From positions 16,301-80,300 of the forward strand of contig JANSLP010000134.1 of assembly GCA_029298735.1 (NCBI GenBank): DNA of 64,000 nucleotides, in the 5' to 3' direction. This DNA is from Ophiostoma sp. CBS 140.51 (taxonomy: Eukaryota; Ascomycota; Sordariomycetes; Ophiostomatales; Ophiostomataceae). Under the pieces are notes generated by a model that was not told where the DNA came from, searched no databases, and worked only from the letters and a program-made list of their open reading frames with translations. Made by a program: the position numbers and the translations under genes. Below are positions 20,332 through 30,094 of the stretch, in pieces (position 1 is the stretch's first letter; the number at the start of each line of letters is the position of its first letter).

Positions 20332-21441
20332 GATGGCTGTAGCTGTAGTGATGGGTGATTGCAGGGTTGTCGGTTGGTAGGATGCTCGGTTCAGGCTTGC
20401 TTTGAATTCTTCGGTTGCCAGTTCAGCGTTCTGATAATTATGAGGTGAAATTTATATTGAGGATGTGGACAATGCGTGGCGAGCTCGCGTGGGGGAGTCT
20501 TGGCCACCCCTCGTTTGTGTTCGTCATTATCCCGTTCCCCACCTCTCATCAACCGCATCTTTTGACGCTTCTGTGTCCCCGCATGTAGTGTTAGTGTTTT
20601 TGTCCGCTCTGTTGCCCGCTCGAGTCTCCGACATGGCAGATTGGTTGGAAAAGGCCGCACTAGCGTCGTGCTGCGCAGTACTTCTTCATCTCTCTCTCTC
20701 CAACAATCGGACATAAACTAGCATTTAGGTCCGGTTTGACAACGGATCGGCCGGTCGGTCCATCGGTCGAAACGTTGTAGTCGGTTCATTATCGCCATCC
20801 GTTGACACCCGTTCGGTTCGTGATCAAAGGATCGTCAGCACGAGATCATGGGTGTGGGGAAATATTGACATGTGGAGTTTGTGGAGGTATGGGGCGTGGA
20901 TTATGAATTTATGAATTTATGAACTCATGAATGTCTTTGAATATTTTCATGTGTGGAGGTGTGGAGAGCTGAGCAACCCTGCTCTGCAACCCCATGCCAG
21001 ACAATGGAGGCAAAGATGATCATCCGGGGTTTCTTGAGTTGTCGGGATGAACCGTCAGGTCGTCAACCGAGCGGGATATCGGAAGGCAACCGAACAGCGA
21101 AGCCGTGCATCTTACATCTCCCGGGTGAACCGAAGGCGATTGTTTTTCCAAAGTGGTCTGTGGTCTGACAATGGAGATGGCAATGTTGTGAGACGGGAGT
21201 TGTTGGACATCGAAGGCTTACTCGGAATATCTCTGATTTCTTTGACTCTCTTCGTATGCCCGAGTGACGTAGTGATCAGGCGAGCTGTGAGATCGTTCTC
21301 GAGAGCTTTGGGTATTTGTATCGCATCATCGCCAGTCCTGTTGCCGTTTATCAGATCAAATTAAACTCAACTCGACAAGATTGCCTCGACATTTTCTTCC
21401 ACAAACACCAACCATAAAATACAATATTTCTCGACGACAAG
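20332..21441. other. Divergent intergenic region
   Basis: It lies between the leftward oxidoreductase and the rightward dioxygenase-like gene, so it contains both promoters. A short imperfect tandem repeat, ATGAATTT-type units, is at 20903-20935, and GGTCGGT-like repeats are near 20745-20770. No coding gene seen. Confidence 0.5.
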
Positions 21442-22512
21442 ATGCCTTCCAAGATTCAGTACAAGTTCCAGGAACCGGTGGTCCTCCGCCTGTCCGACGA
21501 GGAGCGCTCCACGGGCATCATCAGCGAGGAACATGTCGCATCCGCCATTACGGCCATGCACCGCGATGGTCTTGTGGTGCTCGAAAACGCCGTCGACCTC
21601 GAGCACGTCGACAAGCTCAACGGCCTCCTGAGCACCGAAGCCGAGGCCATGGCCAAGCTGCCCACAACTCACTTCAACGACAACTCCGTCGACGGCAAGC
21701 CCACGGGCAACATGTCGCAGGGCCCGCCTCTAGATCCGACTCTGATGTACGAGGATGTCTGGGCCAACAAGCCGGCCGCCACAGTCTTGTCTTCGCTGCT
21801 GGGCCCTCGCCCTACCGTCACATATGTCAACGGTAACACGGCGCTCGGTGGGTTCAACGGCGCACGTCAGCGGATCCATGCCGACCTGACGTTCAACCAC
21901 GCGCAGTTCCCCTTTGCCATTGTCACCAACTACTACCTGATTGATGTCTCGCCCGCCAACGGTTCAACCGAGCTGTGGCTGGGCTCTCATCGGGATACGA
22001 CCTTCCGGGACCACCGCAACTGCACGCCCACCGACAACGACGACGAGACGGAGTATGACACGAGCAACGACAACACACGCGATTTCGGTATCCGCGACGA
22101 GTGCCTGGAAGCCCGCCGTGCTTGGGCGCCTCCGATCCAGCCTGTCGTCAAGCGCGGCTCTGTCGTGCTTCGTGACCTGCGCCTGTGGCACGCCGGTCTT
22201 TCAAACCCGTCATCCGACCCGCGCATCATGCTGGCATTTGTCCACACCCCCTGGTGGTACAAGTGCCCGGCCAAGGTTGTTCTTCCCGAGTCGGCCAAGC
22301 CGCTGGTCGAAGAATGGGCGAGTCGCCAGCAAGATCCCATCGTCTACAGTGCGCATTTCGTGCCGCGCGACGTGGACCACAAGACGGTGGTGTTCAACCC
22401 CAACTTTAGCAGCCAGAACCGGGGTTACCTGGACATGTTGCCCAAGGGTATTGGAATGGGGTTTATTTTCTATGATGTGGCTACAGGCAAGGAGGGAGAG
22501 GAGGCGAAGTAG
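21442..22512 (+). CDS. Phytanoyl-CoA dioxygenase (PhyH)-like Fe(II)/2-oxoglutarate oxygenase
   Basis: Single-exon gene of 356 aa with an ATG in good context (GACAAGATGCC). The iron-binding facial triad is visible as H146-x-D148 (RIHADL) and distal H250 (LWHAG), with R261 in place to bind 2-oxoglutarate. Several fungal PhyH-like enzymes hydroxylate small molecules or secondary metabolites rather than phytanoyl-CoA. No peroxisomal PTS1 signal is present (the C-terminus is EEAK), so a lipid alpha-oxidation role is not supported. It is convergent with the SDR gene that follows. Confidence 0.88.
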   Translation: MPSKIQYKFQEPVVLRLSDEERSTGIISEEHVASAITAMHRDGLVVLENAVDLEHVDKLNGLLSTEAEAMAKLPTTHFNDNSVDGKPTGNMSQGPPLDPTLMYEDVWANKPAATVLSSLLGPRPTVTYVNGNTALGGFNGARQRIHADLTFNHAQFPFAIVTNYYLIDVSPANGSTELWLGSHRDTTFRDHRNCTPTDNDDETEYDTSNDNTRDFGIRDECLEARRAWAPPIQPVVKRGSVVLRDLRLWHAGLSNPSSDPRIMLAFVHTPWWYKCPAKVVLPESAKPLVEEWASRQQDPIVYSAHFVPRDVDHKTVVFNPNFSSQNRGYLDMLPKGIGMGFIFYDVATGKEGEEAK

Positions 22513-22612
22513 AAGAGATAAAGAACGTGTGTTGATTTTTGTAGTAGCTTAGCTTGGATTGTACATAGAATGCAGGTACATTTGACATTGTTCTTAAAGT
22601 CCATCGCCGCGC

Positions 22613-23484
22613 TCACGGGAGATACGGCTTCGACTCTTTGCGGGACATGAACTGCCCGGCATACTTCCCGCTGTCGACCGTCGCCTTGTTGACCAGCTTC
22701 AGGACCGCCTTGGCCGACGTATCGGGCGACATGGGGCCCTCAAAGGTCGGCGCGTACTGCTTGAACTTGCCAAACATCTTCATCGCCAGCTGGCCCTCTT
22801 CTTCTGTCTCAATGTTCAGGCTGCCCGAGTCCACCGCACCGGGGCAAATGGCCATGCACAGCACACCCTGCTCTCGGTAGACGGCACTGAACTTGGCGAT
22901 TGCCATATTGAGTGCGGCCTTGCTCATGGCATAGGCCGTGGCATGGTAAATGTCGGCCTGGATGGTCATTTCTGGGTCGCCCATGCCGCTCGAGATGGCA
23001 ATCATCTTCTTGATGTCGCTCTTGAGCACCAAAGGCAGGAAAGCCGTGAAAAAATGGACGGGACCGACGGCATTGACGAGGAAATGGTCAACCAGATCTT
23101 GTTCCAAAGCAGCAGGGTCACGGCCCAGAACGTCCAGGCCCACAAGTGCCGTCTTGGCTTGAAGGGCAGCATTGGCAATGACATAGTCGACGCTGCCGCC
23201 GGTTTTCTCTGAGATTTCCTGAGCAGCAGCCTGCAGAGCAACAGGATCCGTGGTGTCGGCCTGGATGATGTGGATGTTGTCGCGGCCAATCTCAGCGGCG
23301 ACCTTGGCCTCGACTGCAGCCTTGTCGCGGACAAGGCCGAAGATGGTGTTGGCTGGATCTTCAGAAAGGTTCTGAAGGAAGGCAAACTAGAGGGGTGTTA
23401 GAAGATGAGAAAAAGCCAGCTGATGCTGGAGGTAGCACATACACCAAGTCCCTTCGAGACACCGGAAATCACCCAAGAAGGCAT
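22613..23484 (-). CDS. Short-chain dehydrogenase/reductase
   Basis: Two exons, 23484..23443 and 23386..22613, give 271 aa. The first exon, MPSWVISGVSKGLG, provides the cofactor motif (GVSKGLG, residues 8-14). The intron is GTATGT...CTCTAG with a CTAAC branch point. The remaining SDR landmarks are VIANAAL, N119, S146/S147 (AISSGMG), and Y166-x3-K170 (YAMSK), so the catalytic set is complete. It belongs to the classical, C-factor-like group of fungal SDRs and the substrate is unknown. It lies tail-to-tail with the PhyH-like gene, about 100 bases apart. Confidence 0.92.
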
Positions 23485-24034
23485 GGTTGAGTAGTATTTA
23501 AAGGTGAGAAGTTAAAATCGGTAAACTCGATATAATGAAAAGTAGTGTAGAGGAGAAAGCTGATTTTTAATTGTTTGAGCCTCATATCAACTTCCGTGTG
23601 CTTGTGGCCTTTACCTTTATATGTTCGTTGTCGCAGTCAGGTTGTTCCTTTCTTTCTTTTTCTTTGTATCCTTCTCTTCTTTTGATTGTAAAGCAACCAT
23701 GTTAGTGCCGGTAAACATCGCCCCAGCCAAGGCAAAGGCCGAGCCAGAGTACACAAAAAAGTTGCTGTCTTTCCAAATAAGGAAACGTTCCACATGACTG
23801 CAGCGCGGGTTCAACCTCGTCCGAAATGGGCCCTCAACAATATCCACGCAACACAGTAATCAGGCCTGTTCGATCATTCTTCTACCGCTCTCTATCTCTT
23901 CCATGTAGAAGAAAGTAGCGGAGATGATATAATTGTGATAAACCTCGTCTTCATCCGACATTTCGGGTGGTTCAGGCATTTAAAAATCAGATACAAGCAA
24001 ACCTGAGTTTGATATAAGAGATCCTACATCTACT
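23485..24034. other. Intergenic region
   Basis: It holds the SDR promoter (left) and the 3' end of the next leftward gene. The only open frame, 23847..23617, is A/K-rich and not gene-like. Confidence 0.5.
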
Positions 24035-25654
24035 CTATAAAAACCCCGGCATCATCTTGAACGATGTGATACCCGTGTCCAGCCTACCAATGTAATCCAT
24101 CTCATAGTCGTCCACTGCCAGATCGTCCTGGATCCATATCTTTTGAAGAACGTACTGGACCTGCTGTATGCTCCTGAGGCTCGACGTCTTTCTTGCCCTT
24201 TCCATGTACACGAGCATATTTTTTCTCTGTTCGTCGTTTCGGGCTTCACAGCCAACAATTAAGAGGGCAAACGTCGGCGGGGCATCCTTCTCGAGACTGC
24301 CAAATAGGCTGTGTGCCCGCTCCACCAGAGCATCAATCTCTGGAGATACACCCGAGAAGTTGCGAGGTGCTCTCTTCAAATAAATGAGCGCGGCCAGTTT
24401 GAGTAGTTCGACCCTTGCTGGCCACGATGTACCTTCATAAGTGCCATCCTCTACCTGTGTAATCCTGTTCTCAAGACAACGCAAAGACCGCTCATACGCC
24501 TCGTTATGGTAGTGCTCGTCGGATGACGGGCGCAGCGTGTCAAGCAGCAGGCCCAGCAGGCGGACAATCTCGTGGGCACCAGGCGCCACATCCTTGATTT
24601 TGGGTGGCAGGCAGCCGCCCTGCTCACTGGCAGTTACCGCCTGTGTCTTGACGCCCTTTCTGGGCTCACCCTCATACCGGTACCAGTGCCGGACACTAAA
24701 GCGGGCCATTACCATGTGGTACTCGACCCATCCGATGAGGCCAGAAAAGCTGTGGTCAAAGGATATAGCATCGGCGTTTGTGACGACATTGTCGATTAGT
24801 GTCTTTGCATGCCTTAGGTGACAAAACCACGAGGGAACAATGTTCGGAAGCCCCAGCATTTCCAAGTGGCTTAGCAGCATACTGGCGGCCATGTGTTGGG
24901 CGACCATACTGCGGTTGGAAACGTTATTGGGTGAGCAGGAGCCCAACAATGTCTGGAGGGCGCGGTCTTTGAGATTGTAAATGTAGACGTCGGCCTCGGT
25001 CTGGAGGCCGTGCTTGTGGAAAGCAGCCAAAGACAGAGCAGCGCTCAAGACAGCCGCCGACGACGGCGACTTGTCCGACAAGGCCAGGCGTGCGAGCAGC
25101 CCGACAAGCTCACTAGTGTCTGGAGCAAAGACGGCCAGAAGCGAAGGGGCTGCAGACACGACTGCGTATTGTCAGTGTGAGTGTAAGTTGGAAGTGTAGC
25201 AGGCAGAACTTACAGTGATCCAATAACTCTCGCTCGTCACCACTCAGTTGAACTGGAAGCCAAGACAGCGGAGCAGGTAGATGCAGTCTTGGCACGACAT
25301 AGGCTTCTTCTATGCCATTATCAAAATCGTGCGTCGTCTGGAGATAGTGGTGGACCCGGATATCCCACGGAGTCGTGTTGACAAAGCTGGTTTGGGCCAC
25401 TGGAGACTTGAGGTGGCTTTTGTCATCTCGGACGGCAACGGTCAAACTCCGCTTTATGTTGTTTGCCTTGGGCCATGACAGTCGAAGGCCGTACTGGCAC
25501 TGCCGTTTGGACTTGGCACAGCGGCTACAACATGGTTGAGCGTTGTCACAGGCCACTCGGGCGTCTTCGCCGATCTTAGTAGCTGACAAAAGATAAGAGA
25601 TAGATGATGGGGACAGATCATACCTTTGCAAGACCAGCACTGATTTGAATGCAT
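24035..25654 (-). CDS. Zn2Cys6 transcription factor with minimal N-terminus and divergent zinc cluster
   Basis: Three exons, 25654..25624, 25564..25214 and 25161..24035, give 502 aa. Intron 1 splits the zinc cluster. The GCGAAG acceptor gives C6, C9, C16, C23, C26 and C33 (CWSCKDARVAC, then CCSRC and C33), a correct Zn2Cys6 spacing starting only five residues from Met1. It is followed by the Q-Y-G-x-x-L-x-WP motif common to this group. Intron 2 (GTAAGT...ACGCAG) joins LLDHF to VSAAPS. The remaining 350 residues resemble the fungal-specific TF domain 2. The loop between Cys2 and Cys3 has only two basic residues instead of the usual R-x-R-R-x-K, so DNA binding may be unusual. It is tandem with the next regulator. 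Confidence 0.82.
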
Positions 25655-25984
25655 TGCGTGGACTGGAGTAATGGACGAAAAAATTGATCATGAAAATCAC
25701 GAAAAAGTTGCCTCGTTTCCAAATATGCCTTGACTTATATCAAATGTCGTCGTTGTATGATTTATTGCTCCGCACACGGCGGAGGAGTATTATTAATAAT
25801 ACAAAAGCGCTAGTACACGGCTATTTCCTCATTGGGAAGACAGGCAACTTTTTTGTAGGCGCACACATAAAAGTGGGACCTAACAACATCATCACGCATA
25901 CCCCAAACGTCTTTTCATTTTGAAAGTATAATTTGATATTCAGACTCGTTTCAATTTCATGCCTCTTGCACAACGAACTGCTTT
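25655..25984. other. Intergenic region between two co-oriented regulator genes
   Basis: A 330-base, AT-rich interval that acts as promoter of the 502-aa regulator and 3' flank of the 926-aa regulator. Nothing else was recognised. Confidence 0.5.
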
Positions 25985-28765
25985 CTACGCATTTATACCC
26001 TTTGATTGCGCCAATGCCTCCACTCTGGCCACCATGGCCTGCACATTGGGCTCGCCTTGCCAGATGCGCAACGAAGCCAGTGCTGCTCTCACCGCTGCTT
26101 CGGTGCCCGGGTGCTGGATGGCCGCCAATTGCGGCAGACCATGCGCGCACAGCAGCAGCATGGTGACGCAAAAGAGACCGGAAATGTTGGCAAACAGCAT
26201 GAGGTGGCGGTCTTGCATCAAAGGCTCGACAGCGTAGACGTGGAGGACAGCATAGTGGAGGGAAGCGGCGGCGCCGTCGATCCCCGATGTGGACGCAGAA
26301 GAAGTGGCAGTCGGGGCCTGCTGGTCTGTGAGGAGTTGCACGACAAATGGCCATCTCAATGTGGCCTGGACAGCGTAGAATTGTGCCCGTAAAAACACTT
26401 TATGGGGATCCAACAGAGGTCTCAACATAGGCACACCCACCACGCCGAGAGATGATGTATAGGATGGATCATCCAACGGAAAAGACACAGGCGCGGCCAG
26501 GTTGGCATGCCATGCCAGTAACTGTAGAGTGACCTCCTCGACGAGCATCGGCGCATCCAGCATGTGCTCGTTCCAGGCGACACCACCCGTACCGATACCG
26601 CTGCTGCTGCGGCCAATGCTGGCACCCAGGCCTCCGCCACCTCCTCGCTTCTTGGAGTAGTAGCCCGGGTCGTCTTGCATGCTCGAGCAGATACCTCTCA
26701 GGGCAATCTCGGACAGGAACCAGTACATGCCCGGTTCGTCGTAGTTGCTTAGTGGGAGAGGGACAAAGTCGCGTCTCTCTTGAAGAAGACGTGCACTGAA
26801 CGAGACGTAAGCTTGGAGTTCGTGTTCCAACAAATAACATGTCCAGTACGCCCGGTGCAGTCGCTCGTCGTAGGTCGGATCGTCGTGGCCGTCGACATGG
26901 GAGCCAGTGGCGGTAGTGGCGGATGTCGATGAAGCAGGCGAGCCTGCAGCACGGGCGGCTGCCGAGGCAGAAGATGTGGACGACGATCTCAACTGCAGCA
27001 GCATCAACAGCCGCAGACCAGCCGACGACAGCACTTCAAACGCCAGGATGGGCTTGAGGCTGAACAGGAAGTAAAAAGTAACCAGCAGGTCGCACTGCAC
27101 GCGCATGATGGAGTACCGTGCCGACGCACCGGAGGCGCCGGCTGCATTGTGCATGACTTGCCGACCGGCATGGAAGTAATCTATGCCAGGGAGAGCACCG
27201 CCTCCATTCATTTGTTTGAGGGACGGATCGCCGCTTTCACGTGCAAACGATCCGAGGGCGAGCACCAGAAGAGCTACTGCCGTCTCAAGTCTTCCTCTTG
27301 GAAAGCCGTCTTCAGCTGCACGAGCCACAATAGCAGCGCACTCATGTTGTTCAATGATGGGGCACCATGGTAGGACATCACGAGAGAAGGCTTGTTCCAA
27401 GGACCAACAGCGGCGTGGACTCAAGTCGAGCAGGCGCTCTTCAAGGCCAGAGGACATCAGAAGACCCGTAGCGGCTGTCGACTGTCCAAATAGTTCCGTC
27501 TCGAGCTCGGCGTCGACATCGAGGTGGCACAAGGCTTGCAACGAGGGGAGGCTGGCTGCATCGGGGCCGAGTCGAGACAAAGAGTCAAGTCGGTAGCCGA
27601 AAAGGGGTAGAGGGCCGTCAGCTCGCTCATCATCGGCACTGTTGACGACAATGTTGGGTGCTACACCAAGACTGGCAGAAGCGCCATGGTCGCTTGGTGT
27701 GGCGACGTAGGGACTCAAGGATTCATGGTGGATGTGTGAAGGGTGTTGATGGTGGGAGTGGTGAGAGTGAGCGTCGTGGCTGTGGTGGCCATGATGATGT
27801 TGGTGTGAATGTATAGGATCGTGATGATGGTGTTGCGTCTGCGGGTGTTGGTATTGCTCAGGTGAGTGGCCACTGACATAGGGTGAGACCACAGAAAATG
27901 GCACCACAGGGGATGGGGTCGGTGGTGGAAGGGCGACAGGGGAGTCTCGAGTGTTGAGAGGGGAGGCTGCAGGCAGTGTCGCAGGTATAGCTGGCGCTGG
28001 AGTAGAAACAGCAACAGGTGATGGAGTCGACACTGATTCTTTCTCGCGCAAAAGAGACTCCAGTCGGCCCAGTCGTGCCACAATGTCTGTTTTCGACACG
28101 CTGTCTTTGGGTGTGGTGGGCACACTGGCACTGCTGTTATTGTTACTGCCACCCGCGGCAGCACTCCCCCGTCGATAAACACAGTCAATGCCCAGCTGCG
28201 CACAAAAGGAACACGCCGGCCGTTTCGCGTCACAGCGTGTCTTGCGTGCCCGGCACACGTCGCAGGCGACCGATACGCGTTTCTTGGGGTAGTTGATTTT
28301 GAGAGGCCGGCCAGACGCTCTTCCTCGACGGGAGCGAGATGAAGTCGTTGTTGAGGTGGAGGTGGCCGACCGTGTTGTGACCGACGTGCCTTCCGACGTC
28401 CGAACCGACGTGTGGGGAGAGCCCGGGGTGTGAACCGCCTCGGACGATGGCGAGATTGCCGCCAGGGTCGCAGCCGTGGGTGCGTCGTTGGGTGTCGTCG
28501 TACTGTCCGAGGCTGAGGTGTCGGTCGTGCCTTCTGCGTCAGTGGTGCCTTCCGCATCTGCTGTACTGTCTGCGCTGTCACCTGACCCCGTGACGTCCAT
28601 GGCATCGGCAGCGCTGGCCAGTTCAGCCAAATCAGTGAGGTCTGACATATCTGTGGTCATGTTGCTGCTCGTGTAGGTCGAGGTGGGTGTGGTCGTTGCT
28701 GAGGTCGTCGTTACCGTCCCGTCGGACAGGGGAACCGGGGAAAGCGAGGGGTGGACGTGATCCAT
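25985..28765 (-). CDS. Large Zn2Cys6 transcription factor with His-rich region
   Basis: Single-exon gene of 926 aa. It has a Ser/Thr-rich, acidic N-terminus (1-145), a basic patch (SRSRRGRASGRP) and then a zinc cluster with C168, C171, C178, C185, C188 and C195 in canonical spacing. After a Ser/Pro-rich linker comes a strongly His-rich stretch (about 310-352, 21 His by count), then a fungal-specific TF middle homology region (RCWSLEQAFSRDVLPW, RLHRAYWTCYLLEHELQAYVS). It is a nuclear DNA-binding regulator. It is divergent from the sugar transporter gene with a 1.3 kb shared upstream region, and a regulatory link between the two is plausible but inferred. The single-exon structure is unusual only in comparison with its two split relatives here. 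Confidence 0.9.
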   Translation of the reverse strand: MDHVHPSLSPVPLSDGTVTTTSATTTPTSTYTSSNMTTDMSDLTDLAELASAADAMDVTGSGDSADSTADAEGTTDAEGTTDTSASDSTTTPNDAPTAATLAAISPSSEAVHTPGSPHTSVRTSEGTSVTTRSATSTSTTTSSRSRRGRASGRPLKINYPKKRVSVACDVCRARKTRCDAKRPACSFCAQLGIDCVYRRGSAAAGGSNNNSSASVPTTPKDSVSKTDIVARLGRLESLLREKESVSTPSPVAVSTPAPAIPATLPAASPLNTRDSPVALPPPTPSPVVPFSVVSPYVSGHSPEQYQHPQTQHHHHDPIHSHQHHHGHHSHDAHSHHSHHQHPSHIHHESLSPYVATPSDHGASASLGVAPNIVVNSADDERADGPLPLFGYRLDSLSRLGPDAASLPSLQALCHLDVDAELETELFGQSTAATGLLMSSGLEERLLDLSPRRCWSLEQAFSRDVLPWCPIIEQHECAAIVARAAEDGFPRGRLETAVALLVLALGSFARESGDPSLKQMNGGGALPGIDYFHAGRQVMHNAAGASGASARYSIMRVQCDLLVTFYFLFSLKPILAFEVLSSAGLRLLMLLQLRSSSTSSASAAARAAGSPASSTSATTATGSHVDGHDDPTYDERLHRAYWTCYLLEHELQAYVSFSARLLQERRDFVPLPLSNYDEPGMYWFLSEIALRGICSSMQDDPGYYSKKRGGGGGLGASIGRSSSGIGTGGVAWNEHMLDAPMLVEEVTLQLLAWHANLAAPVSFPLDDPSYTSSLGVVGVPMLRPLLDPHKVFLRAQFYAVQATLRWPFVVQLLTDQQAPTATSSASTSGIDGAAASLHYAVLHVYAVEPLMQDRHLMLFANISGLFCVTMLLLCAHGLPQLAAIQHPGTEAAVRAALASLRIWQGEPNVQAMVARVEALAQSKGINA

Positions 28766-30094
28766 TGTTTATTTGTCTTCCCCTCTGGCAATTAATCGGT
28801 ATTCGGTATTCGTTTGCCTTGTGATTGCTTCGTTTTCCTTTTTTTTCAATTTCAGTCTTCCTTATAGGCGGGTCCTGACTGGGGCTTTTGGCTTGGGTCA
28901 GTCTGGATCCTTTAACATGTCATTTGACCAGTCGAGTCTGTCATGGTTATCGTCTGCGTGCCGTTCTCCGAAATAATCGAAAAATATGTGAACAATATTC
29001 AACAAGTCGGGGGCGACTCCAGGTTTGGAATCGAATAAACCTGGGGAAATCCAATCGTGAAGCAGCTGATTCGCCGTCGACAAAAATTCAAGGGCAAGTT
29101 GGACTAACCCCAAAACTGCGGGGATGCTCCGGCTATGTATCGGTTCGGTTTTGTTTTTTCAACGCGAACCGGGGCACGCACATTTTTCTGACGGGTTTGA
29201 CAGTTTTTAGTACCTTTTCACGCTTTATTTCCTCCCTCGAATGCATACTACCAACGCCAATACTTCCTAGTTCTTATTAGTGCGTCTCCCGACGCCTTTT
29301 AACGCCTCTTCGGTCTTCGTTTCCCCTGTCCTTATCCTTCAACCTAAGAAGTAGGCCACGAGTCACAGGATAGAAGGTTGAATTTGTGTCTTGGAGAGCC
29401 TTGGAGTTCAATGGGAATTACCCCAGATTCGTGGGGAGCGGGAAAAAGAGGGAGGAATAGGAGTGTGGGAATATTGTGGAGAGTCTGATTTTCGTTGATT
29501 TTGTTTTCCTTTTTTTTGTCTCTCTCTCTTTCCTTCCCCTGATGTCCACGTTCTCCCTCTTTTGTCAACTCTTTGTCAACGCCCCGGCTCTGTAGCGACC
29601 TTGTCTCGAACAAGCAAAGACGGTTACTCCCACGTCCACACCCACACTCCCTCCCACATTTCACACCCCAGACTCACACCCCGGACACTCATTCTCCAGA
29701 CGAGAAGAAGAAAACCGTCCATCCTCCACCCACCACCCGGCTCCAGACGAAAGACGTCCACCCGGACAACCGATCACCCACATTGACCAGGCTGGGGAGT
29801 GCATTACTGCAGTATTGGTTCTTTCTTGCCTCGTGTATCCCCGGTTTCTTTTTCTCTTACCCCCTGCTTCCCCTACTCTACGAATCATGACCACGCGTTT
29901 TGTCAATATGCACGTCTCCGACTATATATGAACCAAGACTGTCCTCTTCTCTTTTTGCGTGTTGTCTGTTTTGTCGATCATGTCTGTTTTCTGGGCTCAT
30001 CTCTACCTTTGATCATCTCATCTCATCTCATCCCTTTTCTTTCTTTTACCCTTTAACTATTCTTCCTATTCACTCCCTCCCCCCTCCCCTCACC
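28766..30094. other. Long divergent promoter region (regulator / sugar transporter)
   Basis: No gene seen in 1329 bases. The right half (about 29480-30094) is a C/T- and AC-rich leader typical of a highly expressed fungal gene, ending CCCCTCACCATGG at the transporter start. A tandem CATCT(CAT)CT-like run lies near 30015-30030. Confidence 0.55.

Noticed and set aside
28766..30094. Several SYGGRG carbon-repressor-like sites (for example 28879, 29041, 29118, 29431, 29792)
   Set aside because: The motif is so short that about five hits are expected by chance on both strands of 1.3 kb; seven is not convincing.
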